64,000 nt of DNA. Origin: UBA1163 sp049513055 (GTDB taxonomy: Bacteria; Desulfobacterota; BSN033; UBA1163). The DNA is taken from the NCBI GenBank assembly GCA_049513055.1, contig JBEKWN010000005.1, forward strand, positions 7,452 through 71,451, written 5' to 3'. This document shows, piece by piece, positions 1 through 8,054 of this stretch. The notes under the pieces were generated by a model. That model was not told the origin of the DNA, ran no database searches, and was given only the letters and a program-made list of their open reading frames with translations. The position numbers were made by a program, and so were the translations under genes. How positions within the stretch are numbered: position 1 is the first letter of the stretch; every line of letters starts with the position of its first letter.

Positions 1-2361
1 ATCCGGATGTGGATTGAGTGGTGGGACACTTATGGAAGCTCATTTGACCATGATGATTTCTTGCGAAACATTCCTGAAAACCTGGAATTGAGGAAATGGT
101 TTTATGAGATGCTAAAATTCGCTGGAGAATCAGGAGCAGCTGCGCGGGTTGTTAAAGACCTTTTTGGACCTACTGGTCCATTTAAGGATTTTGAGTATCT
201 GAAAACAAAATTAGGGGGGCGTTTTTTTTTAGCATTGACCGAAGCTGACCCGGAATCAGCGTTAAACTGCCTTAAAAGAACCATAGCGAGAAAAACCAAG
301 GACGAGCTTCTTGCGTATACTACAGGGAGGAGGGAAGTTGTTTGGGCGCTCGAAAGGATTGCTATTTGGAGAGGCCTATTCGCTGATGCTGCAAGGATAT
401 TGCTTGCTCTTGGAGAGGCTGAAAACGAGAACTTCTCTAACAATGCAAGCGGTGTCTTTGCAGGCCTTTTCTCTCCTGCCCCCGCACCGGTTGCTCCTAC
501 AGAAGCTCCTCCCCAGGAACGTTTGCCGGTTCTCAAGGAAGCTTTAGAATCTCCTTCAAAAGAAAAGCGGAAGCTTGCTCTAAAGGCTTTTGACCAGGCT
601 TTGGCAACGTTGCCTTCTCCTCGTCTTGTTGGTGCTGAATACCAAGGGTTGCGAAAAGAGCCAGAGCTTTGGAGACCTAAGACATGGGGTGAGCTGTTTG
701 ATGCGTACCGACAGGCATGGCAGCTTCTTGTGCAAAAGTTAGAAAGCATGGAGGAAAGTGAACGACAGGAGGGTGTTAAGATTCTACTCGATAATTCACG
801 TGGATTGACCACAATGGGTAACTTGGCTGACATGGTAATCAGCACCTTAAGCGAATTGTCCGAAAAACCTTATGCTAATAAGAAAGAGATACTCTCCACT
901 GTTGTCCACATCCTCCATTATAATGGCAAGGGATTGGATGAGGATATACGCAAGCGTCTGGAAGGGTTTAGGGATGAGTTGATAGGAAGTGGTTTTGCAG
1001 CTTTATTGAGGCGATATGTCGGGATGGACTTGTTAGAGGACCAGTTTGATGAGGAAGGCAAGCAGGTTGACAAGGTCCAGCCGAAAATTGAAGAGCTGGC
1101 AGAACAGGCTATTAAGGACAACTCCCTCTTGGAATCTGAATTGCCCTGGCTTATCACAGCGGAAGCTCAAAATGGCTATCGGTTTGGTTATGAGGTTGGG
1201 AAAAGGGATGCTGGATTCAAGCTGATGGATTTGCTTCTTAAGACACAACGTGAAGCGTCTGGCGATGCAAGCGCATACTTTCTTGGGGGGTATTTCCGGG
1301 CACTTTTCGAAAAAGACCAGAATATGTGGGAGGAGCAGCTGGACGCCATTGCGAGGGATGAAAAACTGAATGCTTGGCTTCCTGAATTGACGTGGCGCTC
1401 AGGCATGTCTGACCGGGCAGCGTTGCGACTTCTTGTGTTGGCCCAAAAGGGCATCATTGCCTTTGAACATTTCAGCATGTTCGGTGTTGGGAGTGTAATG
1501 AAGGATTTGTCAGAAGAGGTTTTTCTGAAATTGTGTACTTTCTTGGTTGAGCATGAAAAATATGCCGCAATCCGTGTAGCCCTGGACTTGCACTTCTTTT
1601 ATTACATCCATAAAACCCCTAAGCCGCCGCTGCCGAAAGAATTAACACTGAGGCTTTTGACGCACAAGTCATTATTCCAAAAGCTGGAAACAGGAAGGCG
1701 GGGGCAAATGGATGAGTACCATTGGACGGGCATAGGGAAGGCATTTGTCCAAGCCTATCCTGAAAAAAGCTTGCGGCTTGCCGATACAGTTCTTGAACAC
1801 TTCAATGAAGATGGAACTATCCTTGAAGGCTTCTTCTCCCCCACCCAGTCTGTTATTAATGAGATTATGAAGAAATACCCTATAGAGGTCTGGGAAAAGA
1901 TAAAAAAGTACTTAGGTATCCCTATTGATACCCATGCTTATTTTATAAGCCAATGGCTTAGGGGCGGAGATCACTATGCGGCAAAGGAAGGTACGCTGTC
2001 CTTTATTCCTTTAGAGAAGATTTGGGAATGGGTGGACGAAGATGTGGAGGAACGCGCATGGTATCTTGCCACATTCGTCCCTAAGGCACTCTTTAGGGAG
2101 GAAGGCAAAACCTGCTTGGTTCGGGAACTACTTATACGCTACGGAGCCCGTGAAGACGTACGGAGGAATCTAAGAGCAAACTTTTCTACGGAAGGATGGT
2201 CAGGCCCTGCGAGTTTGCATTATCAGGAGAAAAAGAACTGGCTGCTTGGTTTCAAAAACGACGAGGATAATGAGAATGTTAAGCGTTGGATTGACGAGTA
2301 TGTTTCGGTGTTAAACCGTGAGATTGAACAGGCTAGAGTTGAAGAAGAGCGGAGGTTCTAA
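1..2361 (+). CDS. C-terminal part of a large helical protein, possibly a STAND/Avs-type sensor (5' end missing)
   Basis: The frame is open to the left edge, so the true start lies outside the window; the first ATG is at 7. About 785 residues remain. I see no signal peptide, membrane segment, Walker motif or catalytic site. The chain is rich in Leu, Glu, Arg and Trp and reads as a long alpha-helical repeat, interrupted near residues 155-170 by an Ala/Pro-rich linker, and it ends in a charged helix. Such solenoid ends are typical of sensor regions of STAND NTPases, including antiviral Avs proteins; that link is inference, because any NTPase domain would be upstream. Two toxin-antitoxin pairs lie just downstream, which fits an accessory or defence-type neighbourhood. 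Confidence 0.6.
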   Translation: MRMWIEWWDTYGSSFDHDDFLRNIPENLELRKWFYEMLKFAGESGAAARVVKDLFGPTGPFKDFEYLKTKLGGRFFLALTEADPESALNCLKRTIARKTKDELLAYTTGRREVVWALERIAIWRGLFADAARILLALGEAENENFSNNASGVFAGLFSPAPAPVAPTEAPPQERLPVLKEALESPSKEKRKLALKAFDQALATLPSPRLVGAEYQGLRKEPELWRPKTWGELFDAYRQAWQLLVQKLESMEESERQEGVKILLDNSRGLTTMGNLADMVISTLSELSEKPYANKKEILSTVVHILHYNGKGLDEDIRKRLEGFRDELIGSGFAALLRRYVGMDLLEDQFDEEGKQVDKVQPKIEELAEQAIKDNSLLESELPWLITAEAQNGYRFGYEVGKRDAGFKLMDLLLKTQREASGDASAYFLGGYFRALFEKDQNMWEEQLDAIARDEKLNAWLPELTWRSGMSDRAALRLLVLAQKGIIAFEHFSMFGVGSVMKDLSEEVFLKLCTFLVEHEKYAAIRVALDLHFFYYIHKTPKPPLPKELTLRLLTHKSLFQKLETGRRGQMDEYHWTGIGKAFVQAYPEKSLRLADTVLEHFNEDGTILEGFFSPTQSVINEIMKKYPIEVWEKIKKYLGIPIDTHAYFISQWLRGGDHYAAKEGTLSFIPLEKIWEWVDEDVEERAWYLATFVPKALFREEGKTCLVRELLIRYGAREDVRRNLRANFSTEGWSGPASLHYQEKKNWLLGFKNDEDNENVKRWIDEYVSVLNREIEQARVEEERRF

Positions 2362-2479
2362 TCTGTAATTAATATCATTAAAAGGGTTGTAAATGTTCAC
2401 CTTTATCCTTCCAATAAAATGAGACCGTATTTTTTTTATGAGTGATATTTTTTTGTGCCAAAGATAGAAGGAATCAATA

Positions 2480-2614
2480 ATGCCGGCGAATATTGCTCAC
2501 ATGCTCGTTTGTAATAAGGCAGTCAAGATACTCCAGAAGGATGGAGGGGAGTATCAGCAGTTCATTGATATCCTTGATTCTAAAATCTATAAGCCTTACC
2601 AAAATCTTGGGTAG
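2480..2614 (+). pseudogene. N-terminal fragment of a zinc-dependent phospholipase C-like gene
   Basis: A 44-codon frame starts MPANIAHMLVCNKAV and ends after NLG with TAG at 2612. The start matches what I know of the N-terminus of bacterial zinc-dependent phospholipase C domain proteins (PF00882), where MPANxxHM supplies an early zinc-binding His. Family members are several hundred residues long, so this is a stump. A second, internally deleted copy of the same start lies at 3601-3642. It might be expressed as a short peptide, but a relic is more likely. Confidence 0.5.
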
Positions 2615-2631
2615 GAAGATGATACCGCAGA

Positions 2632-3075
2632 TTAGGAGAGTTGGTCCAAAACGAGAATGTCGATTCCTTTGACGGAAGCGAGATTTTCGTCATTTGTCAA
2701 AAAGGCACGAGAACCGGAAATGAGAGCAGTGGCCACTTGGATCGCGTCTGGAGTTTTCAAATTGTAATGGGCTCGGAGAAAGGCAGCCCTTTCTGCAATA
2801 TCGTCCGTAACTGGAACAACAGAGAGATGGGGAAAATTTCTGAATAAGACCATATACTGGGCGGCGAGGGCAAAGTCTTTTTTCCGGTAAGGGTGAACGA
2901 GGCATTCCGTGATGCTGATGGTGCTGGTGACAGCTTCTATTTCCCCTTTTTCCAAAACACTAAAGAAATATTTTAGAAGAGGGAGGTAGGCTGGATGTTC
3001 CTCAAAGGCGTAAATAAAGATCATGGTGTCCAAGCCAACTTTCTGACTTTTCAAACCTTTGAGAAAAGAGGTCAT
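2632..3075 (-). CDS. vapC: PIN-domain ribonuclease toxin (VapC-like)
   Basis: 147 residues, a normal length for a PIN toxin. The acidic metal-binding residues are all visible: D16 in GLDTMIF, E57 in ISITECL, D110 in TPDAIQVA and D129 in LTNDENL. PIN toxins are Mg-dependent RNases that cut tRNA, rRNA or mRNA and are held inactive by the cognate antitoxin. The start codon overlaps the stop of the upstream antitoxin gene by four bases (ATGA type), so the two are translationally coupled in the usual antitoxin-first order. The RNA target cannot be told from sequence. Confidence 0.87.
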   Translation of the reverse strand: MTSFLKGLKSQKVGLDTMIFIYAFEEHPAYLPLLKYFFSVLEKGEIEAVTSTISITECLVHPYRKKDFALAAQYMVLFRNFPHLSVVPVTDDIAERAAFLRAHYNLKTPDAIQVATALISGSRAFLTNDENLASVKGIDILVLDQLS

Positions 3076-3308
3076 TTCCAGTTTGCCCGTTCTTTTTTAA
3101 CATAGGTTTTGGGATCGATGCCTTTCCAGACATCTTTTCCCAATCCGAGCATGAATTCAGTAAAGGACTTCGGTTGGGGAAGGATAACAATCACCCCGTT
3201 AATTTCTTCTACAAAAACTTCTTTCTTGGGAAGAAGGGGGACTTTCTTACGAATCGTTTGGGGGATAACGACCTGATACTTGGGTCCCACTTTGACTTTT
3301 TCTCCCAT
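3072..3308 (-). CDS. vapB: AbrB/SpoVT-type antitoxin of the VapC-like toxin
   Basis: 78 residues. Residues 4-45 form a swapped-hairpin AbrB DNA-binding fold (VKVGPKYQVVIPQ, then a VFVEEINGVIVILP strand pair); the C-terminal tail (KTYVKKERANWK) would be the toxin-binding part. It precedes vapC with a four-base overlap. A purine-rich site (AAGGAGGC on the coding strand, 3311-3320) sits at proper distance before the ATG at 3308. Such antitoxins bind their own promoter; direct repeats at 3328-3356 are the likely operator. Confidence 0.82.
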   Translation of the reverse strand: MGEKVKVGPKYQVVIPQTIRKKVPLLPKKEVFVEEINGVIVILPQPKSFTEFMLGLGKDVWKGIDPKTYVKKERANWK

Positions 3309-3609
3309 GGCAGCCTCCTTTTGGAATGTTATACGTTATTTTAATATCGTTATACGGTTCTGTCAAGGCCTATTAGAAGCGTACAGGAAACAGATCGTCT
3401 TTGATATGCGGGAACTTTATCTTAGGGGCAATTTATAGAGGGAGAGGCTTCAATGGCGAAATGTGGGAGTTGTGATGAGCGGAAAGAAACAAAAGGTGCC
3501 TGACCTTGAAACTTGACAGAAGATTTTATTGAACTTTATATGGTATCAGGGAGATTAAAAGAGAAGAAATGCGGGACACTTCCCATTTTAAAAATAGAGA
3601 GAATCAATA
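3309..3609. other. Non-coding spacer between the vapBC operon and the second phospholipase fragment
   Basis: Apart from the operator repeats at 3328-3356 I see no credible gene here. The stretch from about 3380 to 3600 has short open frames without ribosome sites and looks like degraded sequence. Confidence 0.5.
3328..3356 (-). promoter_or_regulatory. Direct repeats, likely operator of the vapBC promoter
   Basis: The octamer GTTATACG occurs at 3328-3335 and 3349-3356, repeat starts 21 bp apart (two helical turns), immediately upstream of the antitoxin ribosome site. Two same-face half-sites fit cooperative binding by an AbrB-type antitoxin dimer. The repeat is seen; the regulatory role is inferred. 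Confidence 0.45.
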
Positions 3610-3642
3610 ATGCCGGCGAATATTGCCCAGCAGTTCATTGAT
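3601..3642 (+). pseudogene. Second, internally deleted phospholipase-C-like start fragment
   Basis: The bases around the ATG at 3610 repeat those at 2471-2495 almost exactly and then jump to the equivalent of 2553, giving MPANIAQQFID. Compared with the fragment at 2480 this copy has lost 57 nt (19 codons) in frame. The frame runs to a stop at 3676 but resembles nothing beyond about 3642. It is probably a relic; the two copies bracket the vapBC operon. Confidence 0.5.
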
Positions 3643-3657
3643 ACAAGAGAGCCGGAC

Positions 3658-3969
3658 TCACATCTCTCTTTCACATGATTCATGATGACCACAATTGCGG
3701 AGGGCGATCATTCCAGGTTCGGGGCCGTACTCGGAGGTGAGTCCTAAAGTTTTCGAAGCATACGCAATGAAGACATCATTCCCTCCCTCGGCATACTTTC
3801 CTTTGACGTTTTTCGCCTTATGAACATTGAGGGATCGATGCCGGGGATTGGAACTCAGAAGCCTGACCGCTTTATCGATAGCTTTTCGTTCACTCGGTTT
3901 CAACCGGGAGTAGTTTTCCAAGAAGATGATTTCGAAATGGAGTTCAAAGCGAGAAAGTTTCGCTGGCAT
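3658..3969 (-). CDS. RelE/ParE-superfamily toxin-like protein
   Basis: 103 residues, basic. The order helix-helix-beta is that of RelE-type mRNA interferases: a two-helix N-terminal part (residues 10-38, with LKPSERKAIDKAVRLL), NPRHRSLNVHKAKN, GKYAEGGNDVFIAY, and a final MIALRNCGHHE strand like the family's LRNxGxHD ending. Known members cut mRNA in the ribosomal A site or block gyrase. It follows an AbrB-like gene by six bases, in antitoxin-first order. Catalytic residues vary in this superfamily, so activity cannot be judged. Confidence 0.72.
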   Translation of the reverse strand: MPAKLSRFELHFEIIFLENYSRLKPSERKAIDKAVRLLSSNPRHRSLNVHKAKNVKGKYAEGGNDVFIAYASKTLGLTSEYGPEPGMIALRNCGHHESCEREM

Positions 3970-3975
3970 CAGAGG

Positions 3976-4251
3976 TTATTTCTTCTTTTTCTTAAGCGCC
4001 TTCGAAGGGGTAGAAGCAACGATTCCGGGCTGGGTGTCCGTATTAACCTTCCTCTCTCTTTCCACCCAGCCGGGGGAGAGTTCCTCTTCAGGCAGGCCTG
4101 ACATATCGGGGTATTTCCGGACTGTTCGGACCGGGTAGAGGATGATCTGATCACCCTTGACGGTATATTCGAACAAAGGTTCCTTTCGGAAGGGAGGAGG
4201 GAGAATCACCCTTCCCCTTGAATCCGTTTTCAAGATTTTAATTTCAGCCAT
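3976..4251 (-). CDS. AbrB/MazE-like antitoxin paired with the RelE-like toxin
   Basis: 91 residues. The N-terminal half (LKTDSRGRVILPPPFR, then FEYTVKGDQIILYPV) is an AbrB-type DNA-binding hairpin; the C-terminal half is a charged tail ending in poly-Lys, suited to toxin or nucleic-acid binding. It lies six bases upstream of the RelE-like gene. RelE toxins are more often paired with RelB, Phd or HigA antitoxins, so an AbrB partner is a mixed arrangement. A 28-bp imperfect palindrome (4289-4316) upstream is the likely autoregulatory site. Confidence 0.72.
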   Translation of the reverse strand: MAEIKILKTDSRGRVILPPPFRKEPLFEYTVKGDQIILYPVRTVRKYPDMSGLPEEELSPGWVERERKVNTDTQPGIVASTPSKALKKKKK

Positions 4252-4288
4252 GTCACTTTCTCCAATTCTTTTTTGGTAAAATTATAAT

Positions 4289-4316
4289 CCCATTTGTGAC
4301 AATTGTCAAATATGGG
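4289..4316 (-). promoter_or_regulatory. 28-bp imperfect palindrome, likely operator of the AbrB/RelE-like pair
   Basis: The centre TGACAATTGTCA (4297-4308) is a perfect 12-bp palindrome, and the flanks CCCAT and ATGGG extend it to 28 bp with 24 of 28 positions symmetric. It sits about 40 bp upstream of the antitoxin start, where a self-binding antitoxin would act. Confidence 0.5.
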
Positions 4317-4406
4317 TAAAATTTAGTCAAAGAAGCAAGAAACTAAATAGAAATTGTGGTTCACATTATTGATTTGTGCCAAAATTTATTTTAATAGGAA
4401 TCTGAT

Positions 4407-5324
4407 ATGCGGATTTGGACTTTTTTTGTTATCATAGCTTGGATATTCACAATAGCCGAAATAGTCAAGGGAGAAGAGAAGGGAAAAATGAATCCAGAGA
4501 TTTCCCTGCCCTCAGAAGCCGGGGACTGGAAGTGGGACGAGAAGGAGATAAAATACGATTCCAGGACCCTGTTCAAGTACATCGATGGGGCGGCAGAACT
4601 TTATCTGGCGTATGGTTTTCAGAATCTCACGGTTCGCCGGTTTGAAAAATTGAACCAACCTCCCCTTATCGTTGAACTCTATGAAATGGCCTCTTCAGAG
4701 GATGCTTATGGGGTGTTTTCTTTTGAACATCAGGATGAAGCCGTAGGAATCGGTCAGGGATCTGAATTTGGGGGAGGGTTGCTTCGGTTCTGGAAAGGAA
4801 AATATTTTGTCAGCGTCTATGCAGAAGGGGAGGGGGCAGAGGTTGAATCAGGAATCCTCAAGATGGGCGGGGCTGCGGCAAATTCAATCCCAGCTACAGG
4901 CCCGGAACCGAAATTGGTTGGTTTTATTCCAGGGAAGGACCTCGGCCTGGTCGATAAGAGCGTTCGCTACCTTAAGAGTCACATTCTCCTGAACCAGCGG
5001 TTTTTCGTAGCCCACCAGAATATTTTTAATCTGAACCGGAAAACGGAAGCCGTGCTAGCTCAATATCTTCAAGATAAACAGAAGACCCAACTTCTTCTGA
5101 TTCGATACCCCGATTCGAAAGAGGCCGGAGATGCTTATCAGAGCTTCATGAAGGTTTACCTTCCTGATGCTGGGGGGATGGATCGTTCAAAAACAGAGGA
5201 CGGGAAATGGACCTTTGCCCGGCAGAGGGATGAATTTGTTGTCATTGTTTTTGGAGCTCCTACGGCGGTCGATGCCGAGGCCCTTCTCAAGGCTACAGAA
5301 GAAAAAATGCTTGGGGGGCGTTGA
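4407..5324 (+). CDS. Secreted DUF6599-family protein
   Basis: 305 residues with an N-terminal signal peptide (hydrophobic residues 4-19). The conserved pieces of the family as I know it are present: TLFKYIDGAAELYLAYGF, a YEMASSEDAYGVFS stretch and a GGLLRFWKGKYFVSV strand. No catalytic function is established for this family. It is followed 80 bp downstream by a Tat-exported DUF362 protein in the same direction, so the two probably work in the periplasm together. AGGA eight bases before the ATG supports the start. Confidence 0.72.
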   Translation: MRIWTFFVIIAWIFTIAEIVKGEEKGKMNPEISLPSEAGDWKWDEKEIKYDSRTLFKYIDGAAELYLAYGFQNLTVRRFEKLNQPPLIVELYEMASSEDAYGVFSFEHQDEAVGIGQGSEFGGGLLRFWKGKYFVSVYAEGEGAEVESGILKMGGAAANSIPATGPEPKLVGFIPGKDLGLVDKSVRYLKSHILLNQRFFVAHQNIFNLNRKTEAVLAQYLQDKQKTQLLLIRYPDSKEAGDAYQSFMKVYLPDAGGMDRSKTEDGKWTFARQRDEFVVIVFGAPTAVDAEALLKATEEKMLGGR

Positions 5325-5404
5325 ACGCAGATTCCCTTCACTTAGCCCTCTGCTCCTCTGAGGAAGAGAGGATAGGGGATATATAGAAAGGAGGTTTGAG
5401 TTAG

Positions 5405-6292
5405 ATGGGAGAAAAAATCATCACCCGTAGGGATTTTCTTCGAGTCACGGCTGGAACCGCAATGGCCGCTACCCTGGGGTCGGGGATCCTGGGGGAAGCT
5501 CGGGCAGAGCCAACGGCGAAAGTCGTCCTCATCCGGAATGCTGAGATATTAGGGCGCCAAGACAAAGTGCAGGAGGAGATCCTGCAATCCATGCTGGATC
5601 AAGCCGTCAAGAGTCTCCTGGGAACCAATGAACCCCTGGAAGCCTGGCAGAAGCTTTTCAAGAGTTCGGATGTGGTGGGGATTAAAAGTAATGTATGGGC
5701 GAAGATGCCGACCCCAAAAGAATTGGAAACGGCTATTAAGCGCCGGCTGCTGGATGTGGGAGTGGCGGAGAAAAATATCGGCATCGATGACCGGGGAGTT
5801 CTGAATAACCCGGTCTTCCAGAATGCTACTGCGCTCGTTAATGTGCGACCGTTGAGGACGCATCACTGGTCCGGGGTCGGGACTTGCCTGAAAAATTACA
5901 TCCAATTTGTCCCAGACCCTTCGTCCTACCATGATGAGGGGTGCTCGCCCCTGGGTAAAATTTGGACTTACCCAATCGTAAAGGGAAAGACCCGCCTGAA
6001 TATCCTCAGTGCCCTCACCCCCCAATTTTATGGAAGGGGAGCCAATTTTTTCGACAAGAGATACGTTTGGCCCTATCAGGGGCTGATCATGGGAACCGAT
6101 CCCGTGGCTGTCGATGCGGTAGGTGCCCATCTTCTCCAGGTAAAGCGGACCGGTTTTTTCGGCGAAGAACGGGCCCTGGATGTTCCCCCTATCCATATCC
6201 TGGTGGCCGATAAAAAATATCACCTCGGGGTCAGTGACTTGAGCCGCATTCAGCTGATCAAACTGGGCTGGATGGAAGAGGTGCTGATATAG
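5405..6292 (+). CDS. Tat-exported DUF362 domain protein
   Basis: 295 residues. The N-terminus ITRRDFLRVTAGTAMAATLG is a textbook twin-arginine signal peptide, which usually implies a folded, often cofactor-bearing periplasmic protein. The rest matches the DUF362 pattern (VVGIKSNVW, ALVNVRPLRTHHWSGVG, CLKNYI, then GTDPVAVDAVG). Many DUF362 proteins carry ferredoxin-like clusters; none is visible here. AAAGGAGG precedes the ATG at 5405. The upstream neighbour is a secreted DUF6599 protein. Function unknown. Confidence 0.78.
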   Translation: MGEKIITRRDFLRVTAGTAMAATLGSGILGEARAEPTAKVVLIRNAEILGRQDKVQEEILQSMLDQAVKSLLGTNEPLEAWQKLFKSSDVVGIKSNVWAKMPTPKELETAIKRRLLDVGVAEKNIGIDDRGVLNNPVFQNATALVNVRPLRTHHWSGVGTCLKNYIQFVPDPSSYHDEGCSPLGKIWTYPIVKGKTRLNILSALTPQFYGRGANFFDKRYVWPYQGLIMGTDPVAVDAVGAHLLQVKRTGFFGEERALDVPPIHILVADKKYHLGVSDLSRIQLIKLGWMEEVLI

Positions 6293-6352
6293 CTTTCGTT
6301 AAGGGAAGAGTCCGTTGAGAAATTGGGGACGGGTTCACATTATCCTTCTTAA

Positions 6353-6829
6353 TCATTCACTTCCCTTAGGTTCTTCTTTTAATTTTTCCTGAGTTACAGA
6401 TGGTGAGAATCCGCCCATGCCGATAAAGGGGGTGACTTCGTGACTTCTCTCCAGGTTGGCGATGATCCGGACCCTCCTGTCAAAATCCTTCAATTTGGAA
6501 AGTTTTTTATCCAGTTCTTCAATCTTTGCTGAAAATAATTGAATCTGGGACCTCTGAACCTGCGATTCCTGGCGCAATCGATTCAGTAAAAAAGTTTTCT
6601 TCTTGACCTGTATGTAGTCACATAAGAAGAACATAATAGAGAGTTGGAAAAAGGCGAGAAGATAAATGAGAATTTTAAGAGTCTCTTTTTTAACCCTCAG
6701 TTTATCCATTTTCATTATCGTTACTTGATTAGCAGCATCATTTATTGACTTAACTGGATTAGCCCACACCTGTATGAAGATTGCGAAAATGAACAAAGTT
6801 AACAAAATTGCAACTTTTATCGCGGTCAT
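6353..6829 (-). CDS. Membrane coiled-coil protein resembling an M23 peptidase without its catalytic domain
   Basis: 158 residues: a hydrophobic N-terminus (residues 6-22), a second membrane segment (about 51-70), then a coiled coil (75-115) and LKDFDRRVRIIANLERS with a GMGG motif. In deltaproteobacterial M23 (LytM) endopeptidases this same arrangement leads into the zinc peptidase domain. Here the frame stops at 6353 and only 60 bp separate it from the next gene, so no LytM domain can follow. It may be a truncated gene or an adaptor that lost activity; the first is more likely. Confidence 0.55.
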   Translation of the reverse strand: MTAIKVAILLTLFIFAIFIQVWANPVKSINDAANQVTIMKMDKLRVKKETLKILIYLLAFFQLSIMFFLCDYIQVKKKTFLLNRLRQESQVQRSQIQLFSAKIEELDKKLSKLKDFDRRVRIIANLERSHEVTPFIGMGGFSPSVTQEKLKEEPKGSE

Positions 6830-7068
6830 TCTTTTAAACTCTTTTCAATAGTTAGATGGGGAAACTGTGAATAAATAAACCCTATTTGGTTTTACGATTT
6901 TTTCCCTGAAGGAGATCCAAATTTTAATTAGATAATGAGCAATTTAAATGCCAAACATTCTCATTCTAATGATGGGGAAAGAGAAACAATTGCCAAAAAA
7001 TAAGTTGACTTTTCTATAAAAAATATAATTAATGAGAAGAGCGAGCAAAAAATAGGAGGAAATAGCCG

Positions 7069-7152
7069 ATGAACAGAAGGTCATTTATCAAGACGATGGG
7101 ATTTATTGGAGCCATCACTGCATCGGGCTTTTCCCGGAAAGAGGTGACTTAA
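7069..7152 (+). CDS. Short open frame encoding a Tat-like signal peptide (27 aa), probably a relic or leader
   Basis: A strong ribosome site (AGGAGG, 7054-7059) precedes ATG 7069. The 27 codons read MNRRSFIKTMGFIGAITASG and then stop after six more residues at 7150. The start looks like a twin-arginine signal peptide with nothing behind it. The stop lies two bases before the ATG of the TraB/GumN gene, whose own ribosome site (GAGGTGA) is inside this frame, so translation of the two may be coupled. It may be the stump of a deleted Tat substrate. Confidence 0.4.
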   Translation: MNRRSFIKTMGFIGAITASGFSRKEVT

Positions 7153-7154
7153 AA

Positions 7155-8054
7155 ATGAAGAATAAAACTTCGAAATTATTAGTAATATTTTCGGTTCTTA
7201 TTTTAGTATCTTTAGTTGCTTCTTCTCAAGATGTTTTCTCTCAGTCCCAGAAGAACTTTTTGTGGAGAGTCGGATCAGGGACAAACACTGTCTATCTGAT
7301 GGGTTCTTTACATTTTTTTAGGAAAGAGATCTATCCTCTAAATAAAAGGATCGAAACCGCTTTTGATCAAGCTAACATTTTGGTGGTGGAGGCAAACGTT
7401 AATGATATTACAAAAATCGATATCCAAAAACTGGTGGACAGTGCTCTTTACCTTGATCTTGAAACCCTGGAAAAGCATGTTTCAACTGAGACCTATGAGT
7501 TGATCAAGAAAGAATCGGGTCGGCTGGGCCTTCCTCTTGAAATGATCAATAGGCAAAAGCCATGGTTTCTTGCATTGGTATTGGAATCCTTGGAACTTTT
7601 AAAGCTCGGATTCGATCCGAATTACGGCATAGACAAATATTTTCTTTCAAAGGCTGAGGGGAAGAAAAAGATATTGGAACTGGAGAGCCTTGATTATCAG
7701 ATCAGCCTCCTTTCTAACTTATCGGATAAGGACCAGGAGTTGTTTCTATTATATACGTTGAGAGATTTGAATATCCTGGAGCAGGAATTGGGTAGATTGA
7801 CGCAAGCATGGATCTCAGGGGATACAAAAAGCATGGAATCCATTCTAACAAGAGGTATTTCAGAGGATAAAGGGTTATCTTCCATTTTTGAAAAACTCAT
7901 TTATGAAAGAAACAAGAAAATGGTTTCGAAGATTGAAGATTTCTTGCGGACCAAGGAGATCTATTTTGTTATTGTCGGGGCAGGCCATCTGGTGGGCGAC
8001 CGAGGGATCATCGAGATCCTCAAAGGAAAAGGATACATTGTTGAGCAATTATGA
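7155..8054 (+). CDS. TraB/GumN family protein
   Basis: 299 residues with a signal peptide (hydrophobic residues 8-24, then SSQDVFSQS). The family hallmarks are seen: GSLHFFRKEIYPL near the start with the conserved His, a KxWFLALVLE segment in the middle, a GIDKYFLSKAEGKKKILELE block, and the C-terminal GAGHLVGDRGII with its conserved His. TraB/GumN proteins adopt an erythromycin-esterase/TIKI-like fold and some are proteases; the bacterial substrate is unknown. GAGGTGA before the ATG supports the start. A TTGACT at 7005 may belong to its promoter, though the spacing to TATAAT (13 bp) is short. Confidence 0.82.
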   Translation: MKNKTSKLLVIFSVLILVSLVASSQDVFSQSQKNFLWRVGSGTNTVYLMGSLHFFRKEIYPLNKRIETAFDQANILVVEANVNDITKIDIQKLVDSALYLDLETLEKHVSTETYELIKKESGRLGLPLEMINRQKPWFLALVLESLELLKLGFDPNYGIDKYFLSKAEGKKKILELESLDYQISLLSNLSDKDQELFLLYTLRDLNILEQELGRLTQAWISGDTKSMESILTRGISEDKGLSSIFEKLIYERNKKMVSKIEDFLRTKEIYFVIVGAGHLVGDRGIIEILKGKGYIVEQL

